Source of the DNA: Paracentrotus lividus
Lineage: Eukaryota; Echinodermata; Echinoidea; Camarodonta; Echinidae
Direction: 5' to 3'
Assembly: GCA_940671915.1 (NCBI GenBank)
Contig: CALNVZ010000641.1
Span: forward strand, 9,494,431 to 9,558,430
Length of the DNA: 64,000 nucleotides
A model generated the notes under the pieces. That model was not told where the DNA came from, searched no databases, and saw only the letters and a program-made list of their open reading frames with translations. A program made the position numbers and the translations under genes. This document shows positions 24,117 through 36,610 of this stretch, one piece after another. Numbering within the stretch: the stretch's first letter is position 1; each line of letters opens with the position of its first letter.

Positions 24117-25109
24117 CCTTTTCAGACTGTTATTTCTTAACCCCGTACTATCCTTAACCCCATACTATCCTTAACCCCGTACTATCTTTTTTTTTGGGCT
24201 TTTCCAGAACTGGGTGTTTCTTAACCCATACTGTTTGCTTAGCCGGGGTTAAGAATTCAATGGCTTTTCACAGCGGGTATTCCTTAACCCATACTATTTG
24301 CTGGATCATGAATATCAATGATTTCACTCTCTTTCTTTATGTTCTTCATTGTTTTATCTCTTTCCTTATGTTATTCTATGTTTTCTATCTTTCCTTTTTG
24401 TTATTCATTGTTTTTCTCTATTCCCTATGTATTCCTTGTTTTTTTTCTCTTTTTCTTATGTTATTCATTGTTTTAATTCATTGCTTTCCTCTTTTTCCCT
24501 ATGTTATTCTTTGTTTTTCTTTCTTTCCTTATGTTATCATTGCTTTTATCTTTTCTTTTGTTATTCATTGTTTTCTTATTTTTCTTTATGTTATTCATTG
24601 TTTTTCTCTTTTTCCTTATGTTATTCTTGTGTTTTACATTTTTCCTTATGTTATTCATGGTTTTTTTCCATTCTTTCCTTATGTTTTCATTGTTTTTCTC
24701 TTTTCCTTATGTTATTGCATTGGTTTTTCTCTTTTCCTTAGTTTATTCATTGTTTTTTCTCTATATTTGTGTTATCAAGTTACGAATAATTGATGCATAT
24801 TCATGACCAGCATTTTATTGATTGGCTAATGCTTTAGCCCCGCTTTTCCTTAGCACGGTTTGGTTTCAGACTGCAACTCTTAGCACCGCAATTGCCCGGC
24901 TAACTCCGCAATTACCCGTGGCTAACCCTGCTTTTTAGCAAGGGCAGATAGTACCGTACTATTTCCGTGCTAGCCTACTTTGGTAAAACGCAGTCTGAAA
25001 CCGAAACGCTAAGCTTACCCCAGGAATAGGTGGTACTAGGGCCCCCCCCCCCCCCTCTTAGCCCTACCTATTTCCTGGGGTTAAGGATTTTAACTGCAGT
25101 CTGAAAAGC
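24117..25109. mobile_element. TIR element containing a minisatellite
   Basis: The left end is CTTTTCAGACTG and the right end CAGTCTGAAAAG, with subterminal TTCTTAACCCC and GGGGTTAAGG also inverted. The element is about 1 kb. Its interior holds several TTAACCC(C/A)GTACTAT units, a ~450-bp minisatellite (24318-24778) and inverted ACCCCAGGAATAGGT / ACCTATTTCCTGGGGT blocks around a C run near 25017-25078. No transposase frame is visible. Confidence 0.7.
24318..24778 (+). repeat. Minisatellite, ~30-bp unit, about 14 copies
   Basis: The unit approximates TTATGTTATTCATTGTTTTT followed by CTCTTTTTCC, with copies that vary in length and sequence. Long Phe/Leu/Ser frames across it are products of the repeat and not genes. 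Confidence 0.9.
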
Positions 25110-25369
25110 ATATTTGATCTTTATCTGCAAGACAGGTTATTGTTGTCCATAATTATTACAATTGCCGAAGAACGTACCTAGCTTGGAGCTAAAATTCCCA
25201 TCGAGGCTGCACACGTTATGTTGAAATCATTGGGGATTCCCCACCAAAGATGTTGACAAGAAGGGGAGGAGAGAGGAAAGAGGAAATGTAGGGGGGGGGG
25301 AGTGAGAGAAAGAGAAATATTTATTTAAAAAAAAGCCGTGTGTAGGGTGACTTTGTGCATGCGAAGATG

Positions 25370-25517
25370 AGTATGCGTGTGTGTGAGTGTGTGTCTGTTT
25401 TGTTAAGGGATGTGTGTGTTATGTGTGTGTGTGTGTGTGTGGGCGTGGGTGAGTGTGTGTGAGTGAGAGTTCGTCTGCGTTTGTTGTGTTTGCATGTCTG
25501 AGTGTATGTGTGTGTGT

Positions 25518-25558
<41 letters not shown>

Positions 25559-25725
25559 CAAACAGAGATAAAGAAAGCGTAAGGAAGAAAGCTAAGGATC
25601 GGGTAACGGTGTTATGAATAACATTATTTCTACTTCCCCTTTGCATATGGAGCATCAATTTTAAGGACAAGAACAACAACACACACACACACACACACTC
25701 ACTCACTCACACACATTATGTACGC
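25370..25725. repeat. (GT)n and (AC)n microsatellites
   Basis: GT-rich runs at 25370-25560 (interrupted by GA and CG units) and an (AC)n/(ACTC)n run at 25678-25715. Confidence 0.95.
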
Positions 25726-28155
25726 ACTTACAGCAGAACTTGCTTTTTCAATTTGATTAAATGAAAAACGTCTTGCTAGGCATATGGATGTTCGAAAAAT
25801 ATTTACTCCCGAATATCAATATCGCTGTTATCAAACTATATATATAGCAGGCCCGTAACATATCAATTCTAGTCGTAAACTTAAGGGGAAGAGGGCGCTA
25901 TCACTCTACGCAAAGCGAACGCGGCCATAGACTTTTTGTAATTTGCACAGTTTTTTCACTTTGTTTTCTTGATTATGGCGAGCAACTACCTTTTCAAAGA
26001 AATGATCAACTTGAATAAGTACGCTAAGAGTCTGAATTTTTCAAAAATAGGAATAACTAATTGCAAAGGGAAAAAAAAAGTCCTGTCACTTGAGTCAATT
26101 CGAAATCCTAGTAAGATCAAATTCCTGTACAATATGGGCAATTTTGCTCTCAAAATAGCTCATACGCTGTATAGTCATCTTCCTCGATTACGCATAATTA
26201 TATTACACCTTAATAATCAAGCAGTTTTTAAAAGCTTGAATTCTCAGCTTTCCAAATATGGTACATTCATTTCGATTGGTTAAAAAAAAGTCCTGTCACT
26301 TTGAACATTATCACAAACGAATCTTTACTCGATGGGTCAATATTTCCGCATATCACATGCATATCGCATGTGGACGGCGTCTTCGCAAGATGTGACAAGA
26401 TCACTATTTATATCAATAATCGTTAGGAACATCAATCTATGTGAAATAAAGATTCTGATTACAACTTTAGCACAATGGTGTTATAGGCTTGCCAAAATGT
26501 CTTTTTCCCCAATCTGGTCTGAAGCTTCTACCTGCGAAAACTATGATAAAAGTTCAATTATTTATTTCATGTCCATGACGAATTTCCTCGAACGGATCGA
26601 CTGATAATACCATTTTACCGACAGGGAAGTTTTCTTAGGCGAGTTTTTGTACGCTAAGTAATAATTGCATGCAGTATTGTCAATCGGTCGCTTCCCGCCG
26701 TTAGCGCCCGTATAATTTTCTGCGCCGCTCAGATGCATGTATTTCCACTAAACTCATGAATGTAATGTTGCGTTTCCCCTCCTCAAATAATGGACGTCGT
26801 GCTATTATGTTAAGATTTAATGTCATACGTTAGATTACATTTCACGTGGAGTAGAATTGATATGCCAGGGGGGTTCGGGGGGTTCGAACGAACCCCCCCC
26901 CCCGGCTGGCGAGTAGGGTCCGCTTGACAAAAAAACAAAAAAAAAAAAAAAAGAGAGAGAGAGATTGAAAGAAAGAAAAGGAAAAGAAATGGAGAAGGGC
27001 GAACCCCCCCCCCCTTCATTGCAAAAATGCTCTGCATTGAATAACAACATAAGAAATTAAAGCAGCTTGAAATACCATGGTTTCAGTTCCTTAAGTGGAA
27101 TATTCTTTTGCTCGCGCTCCGCGCTCGTCTGTGCTATAATATTAAAAAGGTTTTCCCTTCATGGTTATTTTGAATTCTGAAGTAATTAGTTGTAAAATGG
27201 GCTTCTTTCATAAGGGGTTCATGAATGTATACAAAATGCTCACAGGCTATAATGTGCTTAAACAAATTCCCCTATCCGGTTCGCGCTTCGCGCTCCCAAA
27301 GTTTACCCCTTGATTACGACCCATTCAATGATTCTTGATGCCCATATCAGTTACCAGGTTATTGTTTTTCCATTCTCTGTCCATGCTCGCATTTTTTTAA
27401 AGGGAGGTGGTCATCAGCTTCTAAAGGAATTAAAACAAAAAATATATAACTAAGAGGCAAAAAGTGACGAAAATACACTACATTTAGGTCATTATCAGCC
27501 AAAATTTTCGGCTCGCGCTTCGCGCTCACAAAGTTCTCTTCGAGAAGCCCATTAATTTTATTTTTAACGTCAATTAAAAAATTGAAGTGATGCTATTACT
27601 TTAAGAGAATCGTCACCTTTTCAAAGAATAATTCTAAAAAAAAAAACAAATAAGAGGAAAATGTGCATAAAACATGGACTCCTGTTTGTTTATATTAGCC
27701 TCAGATCATTAAATGTCGTGCTGTAGAATAGTTATGTTCCATAATTGTAAATAATTACTCATGTCAATGATCCTTCAGGAATTGTAGGCCCTATGATTTT
27801 AATGTTCGTTGTGCTAGATCTTTCTTTCTTTCTTTTTCACCATTTAAAATGACAATCTCCATTAATGAAAACAAAGGTTTACATCAGGATGACACAGTAG
27901 GAACAATGCATTAACAGAGTTGTTTGAAGTGCAAAGTCTCTTGTATAACATATTGGATATATAGATCTAGAGCTGATATTATTACCCCTCGCAGCATAAA
28001 GGGCAGCTTAAACAGTTACGTGGAATTCCCCACAGATAAGGGTTAACATACAGAAAATTGCACTGAATAGAATATGGTTTATCACGATGGGAAAAAAAGA
28101 AAAGAAAAATAAACTCAGGCATTATTTGGTAGGGTAAGTGCAATACGTGTGAAAT
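25726..28155. other. Repeat-remnant region, no gene recognised
   Basis: A 104-codon frame at 25969-26283 opens with an ATG, but it matches no family I know and is bounded by a repeated AAAAAAAGTCCTGTCACTT segment, so I do not call it. At 26860-27020 paired GGGTTCG/CGAACCCCCC runs flank a poly(A)/GA tract. At 27100-27535 three GCTCGCGCTTCGCGCTC-type palindromes recur about 170-230 bp apart, each followed by AAAGTT-type text; they look like units of a tandem or dispersed repeat. Confidence 0.45.
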
Positions 28156-28374
28156 TGATTTTTATAAAACCTCAAAACATATTGAGGCAGAAATTAAAGA
28201 CCCCGACCGGACCGACAAATGAAAAAGCGAAATTACACATCAAACGAAAACTGATAAGCTACACAATTCAAAAATACTAAAGCTAAGTGTTTTCATTGCC
28301 CACCTAGGAAGTATTTCCTTCAGAAACACTCAAAATTGGGAGCTTCAAAAATACTACTTTTCTTCTTCCAAATC

Positions 28375-28612
28375 TATAGACAAGTTTCCTAACATATTCA
28401 TATTTTATGCATATTTTTTCCTAGCAACATAGTAACAAGGTATTCAAACAACCTGTAATAAAAGAATGAACTACAATACATGGACTCCTGTTTGTTTATA
28501 TTAGTTGTTGCTATGCCGGGAAAGCCTCTGGCAAGCTTTCAGGTTGTTAAGAACACCTTTGTTTAAAAAGTATGCATAAAATTTTAATAAAAAACTTTGG
28601 TAAACTGGTCTA
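28375..28612. mobile_element. Nested MITE inside the dispersed repeat
   Basis: The left end is TCTATAGACAAGTTTCCTAA, and the right end reads as its complement with differences (ACTTTGGTAAACTGGTCTAT). Subterminal ATTTTATGCATA is also inverted. The sequence is missing from copy 1 of the host repeat, which serves as an empty-site comparison. About 238 bp, non-coding. Confidence 0.6.
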
Positions 28613-28654
28613 TTGCAGCCTCTGTGAGTGACGTCAGAGGATGTGCATGGAGTG

Positions 28655-28742
<88 letters not shown>

Positions 28743-28764
28743 ATATATATATATATATATATAT
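28655..28764. repeat. (TA)n microsatellite
   Basis: Roughly 110 bp of TA interrupted once by GTATGTATGT. Confidence 0.97.
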
Positions 28765-28835
28765 AAGTCTGGCAGCCAGGCAGGATTAAGTTTTCCATTT
28801 TAAATTTCATAACAATAGACCCTCAGCACGCAGGC

Positions 28836-29954
28836 GAATATCAGAGACGAATAGGTCCCGAATAGGTCCCGAGTCAGAGCACGAATTCAACCTAATTCCA
28901 TCCAAACAACCCGAATGTGGCCCGAATGGAATTTGTTGGGGCCACTTTCGGGAGTAATTTGGAGGGTATTTGGATGGTTTTGAACATTTCGAAACGAGCC
29001 GAATCCCTCCACGAATGTTCCAGAAATCCCTCCCGAAATTTTGCTCATTCGGGGAGGGAGAACAGCATGCTCCCGAATCCACCCTGAAAAATTATTATTG
29101 CCTATAATATGAGCAGCAGCCTATAAATATCTCTCATAAAAAAAAATAAAAATATTGGACTACATGTATAAATGAGCTGCCACCCCCCCCCCACACACAC
29201 ACACACAAGGCTTCTGAAATTGCCGGTACCATCAAGAAAATTGAGCGGAAACAATCATTAAATTAAAATAAGATTAGAGTAGCAGACACAAATTAATGCA
29301 ACAACATGAACGCTAATGGTGGAATGGTTTCAAAGCATTGTCAAAGTTTCAGTGATCAAATGAAGAGTACCAAGTAACTGTATTAGCAATGAGGTAAGCC
29401 TATTTATTTGTTTGTTTAATTAAACGCTTAAAGGTGTTTCTGAAATATTTCAATTGCTATTTTTTTTTACAATAACCTTGTTCATTCATTTTCAGTGTTA
29501 CTAATTGCAAAAAAAAAAAAACCCTATGAATTATAAAAACGTATTAAGTTCTTGCTGAATAAAGAATAGTGAAGGAGTGGTAATGGGAAAAGCTTAAAGG
29601 CCTACATAAATGTTGATACAAAGATTTATTCGAAAACTTTAATTTATGGAAATAATATTGTAGGCCTAATTGAAAAAATTATGTTTAGTCCAGACGAGAT
29701 ATTAATTTGACGCATTATGTATAATCAAGCGGACCTGTAATTGAATCGTAAGTATTATTTGAATTAGCATTAGTCCCACACCACAATGATTGTTTTTTTT
29801 TTTTACTGTGATTATTATCTTTATTAACATCATCAAGATAATATATTACTTTCATATATTATCACTATTATCATTACTATGCCATATCAAAATATAATGT
29901 ATCAACATCGATATAAGACATATCATTGTTATTATTATAAGTAAAAGTATTAGT
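28836..29954. other. No gene recognised
   Basis: 28836-29090 is GC-richer and repeats CCCGAAT/ACGAAT words; its minus-strand 91-codon frame has no recognisable domain. The rest is AT-rich with short simple repeats. Confidence 0.35.
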
Positions 29955-29976
29955 AGGAGTAGTAGTGGTAGTAGTG

Positions 29977-30024
<48 letters not shown>

Positions 30025-30074
30025 ATAGTAGTAGTAGTAGTAGTAGTACTAGTAGTAGTAGTAGTAGTAGTAGT

Positions 30075-30116
<42 letters not shown>

Positions 30117-30143
30117 TGTTGTAATAGTAGTAGTAGTAGTAGG
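29955..30143. repeat. (GTA)n/(GCA)n trinucleotide microsatellite
   Basis: About 60 units, mostly GTA with a GCA block near 30076-30102. It lies about 90 bp upstream of the first recognised exon of the cytochrome c-like gene. Poly-Val and poly-Thr frames here are artefacts. Confidence 0.97.
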
Positions 30144-30229
30144 CCTATATAGTATTATCCTTATTTTTATAATGTTATTATATTTCATAATCATCATCAT
30201 TATTCAAATCATTATCACTCCATCTGCAG

Positions 30230-31850
30230 TATTGATGCAAATATTACGTGGGCCCTCCCAACTGGAGACCCGGATAGAGGAAAGGTACTTTATGCAGAAA
30301 TATGTGGTTCTTGTCACTCTGTTGAGCCCAGTGGTATTCAGCGATCTGGGCCTAATCTATCGGGCATTTGGGGCCGACCAGCCAGTACCCTACCCGGCTA
30401 TAAGTTTGCTGAATCGGATGAAAAGAAAGGTATGTTTGACCTTGATAAATACAACATTGTTGCTTTCATTTTTCTCCAAATTTCTAATTTAATATAACTA
30501 CTGAATTATCAACTGGAAAAAAAAAATCATAATGATAAGCAATTTGCATGTCTTGGAACGATGGAAATTCATTCATTCCTCAAACATTTTTGCAATGATT
30601 CATAATTATGCAAAAGAAATTGTATCAAATTTTATGATGAACATTATATCCAGTTTAAAGCAATATATCTCCTCTCGTCTTTTGCCTATTACTTTTGTCA
30701 AGGGGCACCGATCATTATTGTGGATGGTCTATACTCTTTGGTATTATAACGATTGACTATTGATTTCATATTGCAGTATCCATGTATTAGAAAACGTATA
30801 TTTTTGGAAGTACAATGTCCATCTTTTATATCGCACTAGTTTGTTGGGGATTGCAAATATCTCAGCTGTTGGGCCCTATTCCATCCACGGTCCCTCCTAA
30901 TGTGACCCCAGGACTTCGTTCTGAGTAATATAATACTGCATTATTGATTGAGCCCTGTCACCAGTGGTAGGCTATATAGCTATAGTTGTTGTGAGTGTAT
31001 GTGCACTGTAAAAAATAATAAAAGAAAAAAATACAGAAAAGTGATGTCAGCAGAATCGCCATACAAAAGTGTTATTTAAAATAACAGTTTTGTTGTAAAT
31101 TTCTCCTCTAATAATTAAAGAAAGAGAAGGGGGAAAAAAAAATCATTATAGTTCTATAGCTTACATATTTGGTTAAAACGGAACAAATGTGTTACTTCGG
31201 ATGTATATTTTGTATTTCTCACGTAATTATTTGCAGGAGAAATTTACAACAAAATTGTTTTTAAAATTACATTTTTTTTTTCTATGGCGACTCTGCTGAC
31301 AGCAGATTTGCTGTAAAAATACAAATATTTTTTACAGTGTGAAGTGTCAAGAGGAAACCCTGAAAAATAATTTCTAGGCATCATTACATGCTGCACAATA
31401 GTCATACTAAGTAAAAGGTGATTATTTTCACTCCATCATGCACATAGACTACAGTGTTATCTTAAGCGTACCCAGGTACGCTTATGACTAAGGTGATATT
31501 CAGTCTTCAATATCTCAGAAACTAAAAGACCGATTGACTTAAAAATCTCACTGACAGGCGGCGATTCCTGCATGTCTGACCTAAAGGTTTGTAATCGTGA
31601 TTACACCATAGCTGGAACAGTGATTTACTGTCAGATTCTGAATGAAGTTAAACAATCACTTCAACCCATCTCCCATATTTTCCTCCTCATCCTTTCAGGT
31701 ATCATTTGGAATGATAGGAGCTTATGGGACTATTTTGATCGCGGTCATATACCAGGAACCCGGATGTTCTTCCGCGCCTTGCACCGGAACGAAAAGAAAC
31801 GAGCCGATCTTCTCGCCTATCTGAAGCTGGCCTCAGCGCCACCAAAATGA
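30230..31850 (+). CDS. Divergent cytochrome c-like gene 1 (5' partial, two exons)
   Basis: Exons are 30230-30429 and 31699-31850, joined by a GT-AG intron (GTATGT...CCTTTCAG) in phase 1. The frame reads ...PTGDPDRGKVLYAEICGSCH..., with the CxxCH heme-attachment motif (CGSCH), a GPNL segment, DEKKG, then HIPGTRMFF holding the expected axial Met, and ADLLAYLKLASAPPK to the stop. This is a class I, mitochondrial-type cytochrome c fold. Against ordinary animal cytochrome c it lacks two residues just before IPGT, and lysines usually used to dock oxidase and reductase (those beside CxxCH and before IPGT) are absent. No in-frame ATG was found near the first exon. The exon seems to start at an acceptor (CATCTGCAG, ending 30229), so a short 5' exon lies upstream, perhaps beyond the GTA microsatellite. 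An AATAAA lies at 32073. It is a paralogue of the gene at 53912. Electron transfer is likely but not shown. Confidence 0.85.
31011..31342. mobile_element. MITE in the intron of cytochrome c-like gene 1
   Basis: It starts CACTGTAAAAAATAATAAAA and ends AATATTTTTTACAGTG. Inner inverted pairs include GGCGATTCTGCTGAC/GTCAGCAGAATCGCC-type blocks and ACAACAAAA.TGTT blocks. CACTGTAAAA ends are common among hAT-type MITEs; no clean 8-bp target duplication was seen. About 330 bp, non-coding. Confidence 0.7.
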
Positions 31851-32072
31851 AGACGGTGTATAGATCGAGTAGGCAGACGAGCAACGAATCTGTGTTAGTG
31901 CTTTCTGTCCCAATTAGTTAATCATTTGACACAATGACTGACAATTATTATAATGCTTGATTCATCATAAATGGACATTGGTTCATTTTTGCGCAATACA
32001 GTATCCGAGCTGGCCTTAATTTAACGCGGCAGCAGACGTAATTCCCCTCCCTGGCCCAGTGTAAAATTGAAG

Positions 32073-32078
32073 AATAAA
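32073..32078 (+). terminator. Poly(A) signal of cytochrome c-like gene 1
   Basis: AATAAA about 220 bases after the stop codon. Confidence 0.6.
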
Positions 32079-32148
32079 GAAATTGGAAAAAAAAAAGTAC
32101 AAAAAGAAGTTTACCTCCCTAACTATGCCCGTGTTTTATTGTCATTAG

Positions 32149-32889
32149 GGTGCTTTCGGTGGACTACGGAGGACCTTATCTAGAACGTTAGCATGGTGAA
32201 GAGCTATATTTTCAAAAGAGCTCAAAACCCCAAACCCTGCATACTGATAGTACGGCGAAAAGAGGGCATGAAACTGGTATTTCCTTGAAACAACTGGGAA
32301 AGCGTTTAAATTTCGAGAAACCGTGTGCAAAATCGAGCGTTTCCCATAGTTACCGGTGTAAGGTTTCCCGTTGTCAAATCTAGGACGTTAAGTTGGGGTG
32401 GAATTACGTTCTAGATGAATCTAGAACGTTAATCTGGGGTGCACTTACGTTCTCAATGACCAGCCAATCAGAGAGGGCTTTAATAGGAATGTATACAGGC
32501 ATTTCCCCCTTTGCTAAAAACATAAAAGAAGCATACTTTGAGTTGACTAATCATAATGGCAGGGCGGTAGTTTATTTCTTTTCATATCAGCAATGTTTTA
32601 GGTCAGCTGTTATACGCATAGACGCATTTGACACAATAAAACCTTGGTATGAAAAAAAAGAAAGAACTGGGTATCCCCAGTAAAGTAGCCTTTTGATTGA
32701 ATTCGTATTGCAACAATAGACGTTACAATATCTCACAAGCCAAAGGGAACATGTGCGGTTACCATTGGAAACTTTTATTCAAAGTTATTGAAGAAGATAG
32801 AAAACGAGGATTTGCAGGCATTTTGAAAATAGTGCCCTCTTTTATGCTAACGTTCTAGATAAGCTCCCCGTAGTCCAGCGAAAGCTCAC
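32149..32889. mobile_element. TIR element downstream of cytochrome c-like gene 1
   Basis: The ends are CTTTCGGTGGACTACGG on the left and CCGTAGTCCAGCGAAAG on the right, continuing into TATCTAGAACGTTAGCAT and ATGCTAACGTTCTAGATA. The TIR is about 45 bp and the element about 740 bp. Internal CTAGAACGTTAA words recur near 32380-32430. The 97-codon frame inside shows no transposase features. Confidence 0.7.
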
Positions 32890-33539
32890 TATTATGTTCA
32901 TTGTGAGACTATTGTGGGACCATTATCGTTTGCCGTGAGGCTCAGACGCACAAACGTCCCCACCCCGAACACAAGTCTGAGGTTTATAACCAAAACAAAT
33001 AAAATCAAATCAAATCATATCAAATTTTATTGACATTAAATCCACGATTTTGAATTATCGTCAAAAGAAACAATAGGCCTACAATTCATAGAAAGGACAT
33101 ATGGCCTACATACACAAAGACATGATAATTCAGAGTAAACATATTTGACAAAATCAAAGAATAGGTAAAAGAATTATCATTTTAGACGTATTATGATTGT
33201 AATACTTAATTTAGATTTCGGCTTTCTGGTGAACAGGGCTCAGTATATTTGTTTGGATTAAGAGTTGAATTAAGTATGATTGGTATGAAACTGTTAATTA
33301 TTATTTGTTATTACAATCCGCAAAGCCTTAGTTAGTTTTTTTTTCATCCAAAATTTGTTTTGGCCTCTGATAAAAGGTTGCAAATGGTAGATTATGGTTA
33401 AATTATGATTTTCATTACGATTTGTGTTTTGCTGAGATTTGCCTATAGTTTTTTTTTAAGAGGATAAAAATTGTCATGGATTAAAAATTAATAAAATCAA
33501 TTTTTAAAACCAGTCATGATAAGGATGAAATTCTTTATT

Positions 33540-33995
33540 TTTAATGACGCAAAGAGAAATAGGAAGAGAGAAAAAGAGAGAGATATAGTATAGAGAGCGA
33601 GAGAGAGAAGATGAGAGAAGATGAGAGTGGGAGAGAGTATGAGAGATGAGAAAGAGAGAGAGAGAAGTAAGAGGGACGAGAGTAAGAGAGAGAGATAGAG
33701 GCAGGAGTAGAGGGACGAGAGACGAGAGAGAGAGAGAGGGAAGTGAGGGGAGAACGAAACGGAAGAAGAGGAGAGAGGAGAAGATGAGAGAACTTAACCA
33801 GTAGAGAGAGATAGAGGATGAGAGAAGAGAGAGAGAGAGAGGGAGAGAGAGAGGAGAAGGAGCGGGAGGAGAAGAGAGAAAGATATCTGTGAGCGGAGAA
33901 AAGAGAGAAGAAGAAGATGAGCACGTATAATCAGAGAATCAGAGAGAGACAAGAGAAGAATCGGATTGAGAGAGAGAGAGAGAGAGAAGGGGGAG
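33540..33995. repeat. (GA)n-rich tract
   Basis: About 450 bp of imperfect GA/GGA repeat. Ser/Leu-rich minus-strand frames here are artefacts. Confidence 0.95.
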
Positions 33996-34410
33996 GAGGG
34001 GGATAGTAGCGATTCGGTGGAGATAGTGTGAAAGTGAGTGATCAAAGGGAGGTGCAAATATTTACTGCTCGTGACATTGCCGCTGAGATAAATACAAATA
34101 CACCAACTGACATTCCAGGCGCGGATCCAGAGACGAACTTAAACGGGGTGCGAAAAGGTACCTTAAAATTTTTTCACACCGCGCTGGTCATGCTGGTAGG
34201 GTGATAATGTTGAAAATTTTTCGGCTTTCGGCCGTTATAAAATTTCAAACATACTTTATATCGTATCAGGACAATTACCACTGACAGGCGCGATTCCGCA
34301 AGTCCGACCTAAAGTTGGTGATTACACCAAGCTAACAGGGATTTACTGTCAGATCTGAATGAAGTTAAACAATCAACTTCAACCCATCCATATTTCCTCC
34401 TCTCTTTCAA

Positions 34411-34558
34411 GTATCCATTTGAATGAAGGAGCTAAGGGACTATTGATCGCGGGTCATACCAGGAACCCCGGGATGTTCTCCGCCCATGCAGACCGGAACG
34501 AAAAGAAACGACCGATCTCTCCGGCCTACTGAAGCTGGCCTGCAGCGCCACCAAAAGA
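34411..34558 (+). pseudogene. Degraded-looking copy of cytochrome c exon 2 (probably artefact)
   Basis: It matches exon 2 of the gene at 31699-31850 but carries several one-base losses and gains that break the frame. Because the whole surrounding 2.3 kb shows the same error type, the damage is more likely sequencing error than decay. No exon 1 copy accompanies it. Confidence 0.4.
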
Positions 34559-36089
34559 AGACGGTGTATAAATCGAGTAGGCAAGACGACAACGAATCTG
34601 TGTTGTCTTTCTGTCCCAATTAGTTAATCATTACAACAAATACTGACAATTATATAATGCTTGATCATCATCAATGGAACATGGTTCATTTTGCGCAAAC
34701 AGTTAATCCGAGCTGGCCTTAATAACGGCGGCAGCAAGACGAATAATCCCCTCCGCCCAGTTAAAATTGAAAGAAAAAAGAAATTGGAAAAAAAAAAGTA
34801 CAAAAAGAAGTTACGCCCAAACTAAATGCCCGGTCTTATTGTCATAGGGGCTTGGCTGGACAACGGAGGACCGTATCTAGAACGTAGATGGTGAAGACAT
34901 ATCAAAAGCACTCAAAACCCCAAACCCTGCAATACTGGGAAGTCGGCGAAAAGAGGGCATGAAACTGGTATTCCTGAACAACTGGAAAGCTTATAAATTT
35001 AGAAACCGGGCAAAATCGACGTTCCCAATACGGTAAGGTTCCCTTCAAATCTAGACGTAGTGGGGGAATTTACGTCTAGATAATCTAGAACGTTAATCGG
35101 GTCACTTACTTCAACTCAATGACCACCAATCAGAAGGCTTAAAGGAATTATACGGCATTCGCCCTTGCAAAACATAAAAGAAGCATACTTTGAGTACTAC
35201 ATAAGCAGGGCGGTAGTCTTCATTCTTTTCAATCATCAGAAGTTTAGCACTGTTTATACGCATAGACGCATATTGACACAAATAAAACCTTGGTATGAAA
35301 AAAAGAAGAACGGGTATCCCCAGTAAAGTAGCCTTTGATGAATTCGTATTGCAAAATAACGTTACAATATCTCACAAGCCAAAGGGACATTGCGGTACCA
35401 TGGAAACTTATCAAAGTTATGAAGAAGATAGAAAACGAGGATTGCAAGGCATTTTGAAAAAGTCCTCTTTAATGCTGTCTAGATAACTCCCGAGCCAGCG
35501 AAACCACTATTATGTATTAGCATGTGACGACTATTGGTAATTCGTTCGTGAGGCTCAGACCACAAACCCCACCCCGAACACAAACTGAGGTTTAAACCAA
35601 AAACAAATAAAAAAATCAAATCAATCAAATTTATGACATAAATCCCGATTGAAATATCCAAGAAACAATAAGCACAATCATAGAAGACTATGGCCTACAA
35701 TACACAAGACATAAATTCAATAAACATATTGACAAAACAAAAATAGGTAAAGAAATCATTATTAGACTATTAAGATTAATACTTATTAGATTTCGCTTTC
35801 TGGATGACAGGCTCAGTATATTTGTTTGATAAATTGAATAAGTAGTATTGGAGAAACTTAATAATTGATCTATTCAAGCCATTATTACAAATTTTCCCGT
35901 ACAAAGGTCATAGTAGATTTTTTCAATCTCGGAGAAATTTGTTCCAGCTTTTTGAAAGAAAAAAGGGTCAAATGTAAGAATGGAATTAAACTATTTAAAA
36001 TTTTCTAGGCCAAGTTTTTTAAGAGGAAATGGTGCTGATTAAACGCAATTAGATAAAAGGTAATTAAAAACAGATGAGAGAATTTAAGA

Positions 36090-36360
<271 letters not shown>

Positions 36361-36610
36361 GATAGTAGCGATTCGGTGAGATAGTGTGAAAGTAGTGATC
36401 AAAGGAGAGGCAAATATTACTGCTCGTGACATTGCGCTGAGATCAATAACAAATACACCAAACTGACATCACCAGCGCGGATCCAGAGACGAACTTAAAA
36501 CGGGGTGCGAAAAGGTACCTTAAAATTTTTCACACCGGCTGGTCATGCTGTAGGGTGAAAAAAAATTTTACGGCTTTCGGCCGTTATAAACAAACATACT
36601 TATATATCGG

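Larger units (their letters stand above)
28156..28835. repeat. Dispersed repeat, copy 2, with insertions
   Basis: It matches 11633-11972 over both outer parts. The middle is split by a TIR insertion at about 28375-28612 and by the (TA)n tract at 28655-28764. Confidence 0.75.

Noticed and set aside
24194-24793. 199-codon Phe/Leu/Ser frame
   Set aside because: Produced by the 30-bp minisatellite; several frames are open for the same reason.
25969-26283. 104-codon plus-strand frame
   Set aside because: It has an ATG, but no recognisable domain, and is bounded by a repeated segment. It could be revisited with expression data.
28807-29082. 91-codon minus-strand frame
   Set aside because: Built from repeated CCCGAAT words next to a dispersed repeat; no family recognised.
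29877-30492. Poly-Val and poly-Thr frames
   Set aside because: Translation of the GTA/GCA microsatellite. The real coding signal, cytochrome c exon 1, is in a different frame.
33541-34057. Ser/Leu-rich minus-strand frames
   Set aside because: Translation of a GA tract.
34411-34558. A third, decayed cytochrome c gene
   Set aside because: Only exon 2 is present, inside a block with raw-read errors that duplicates its neighbour; more likely an assembly artefact.
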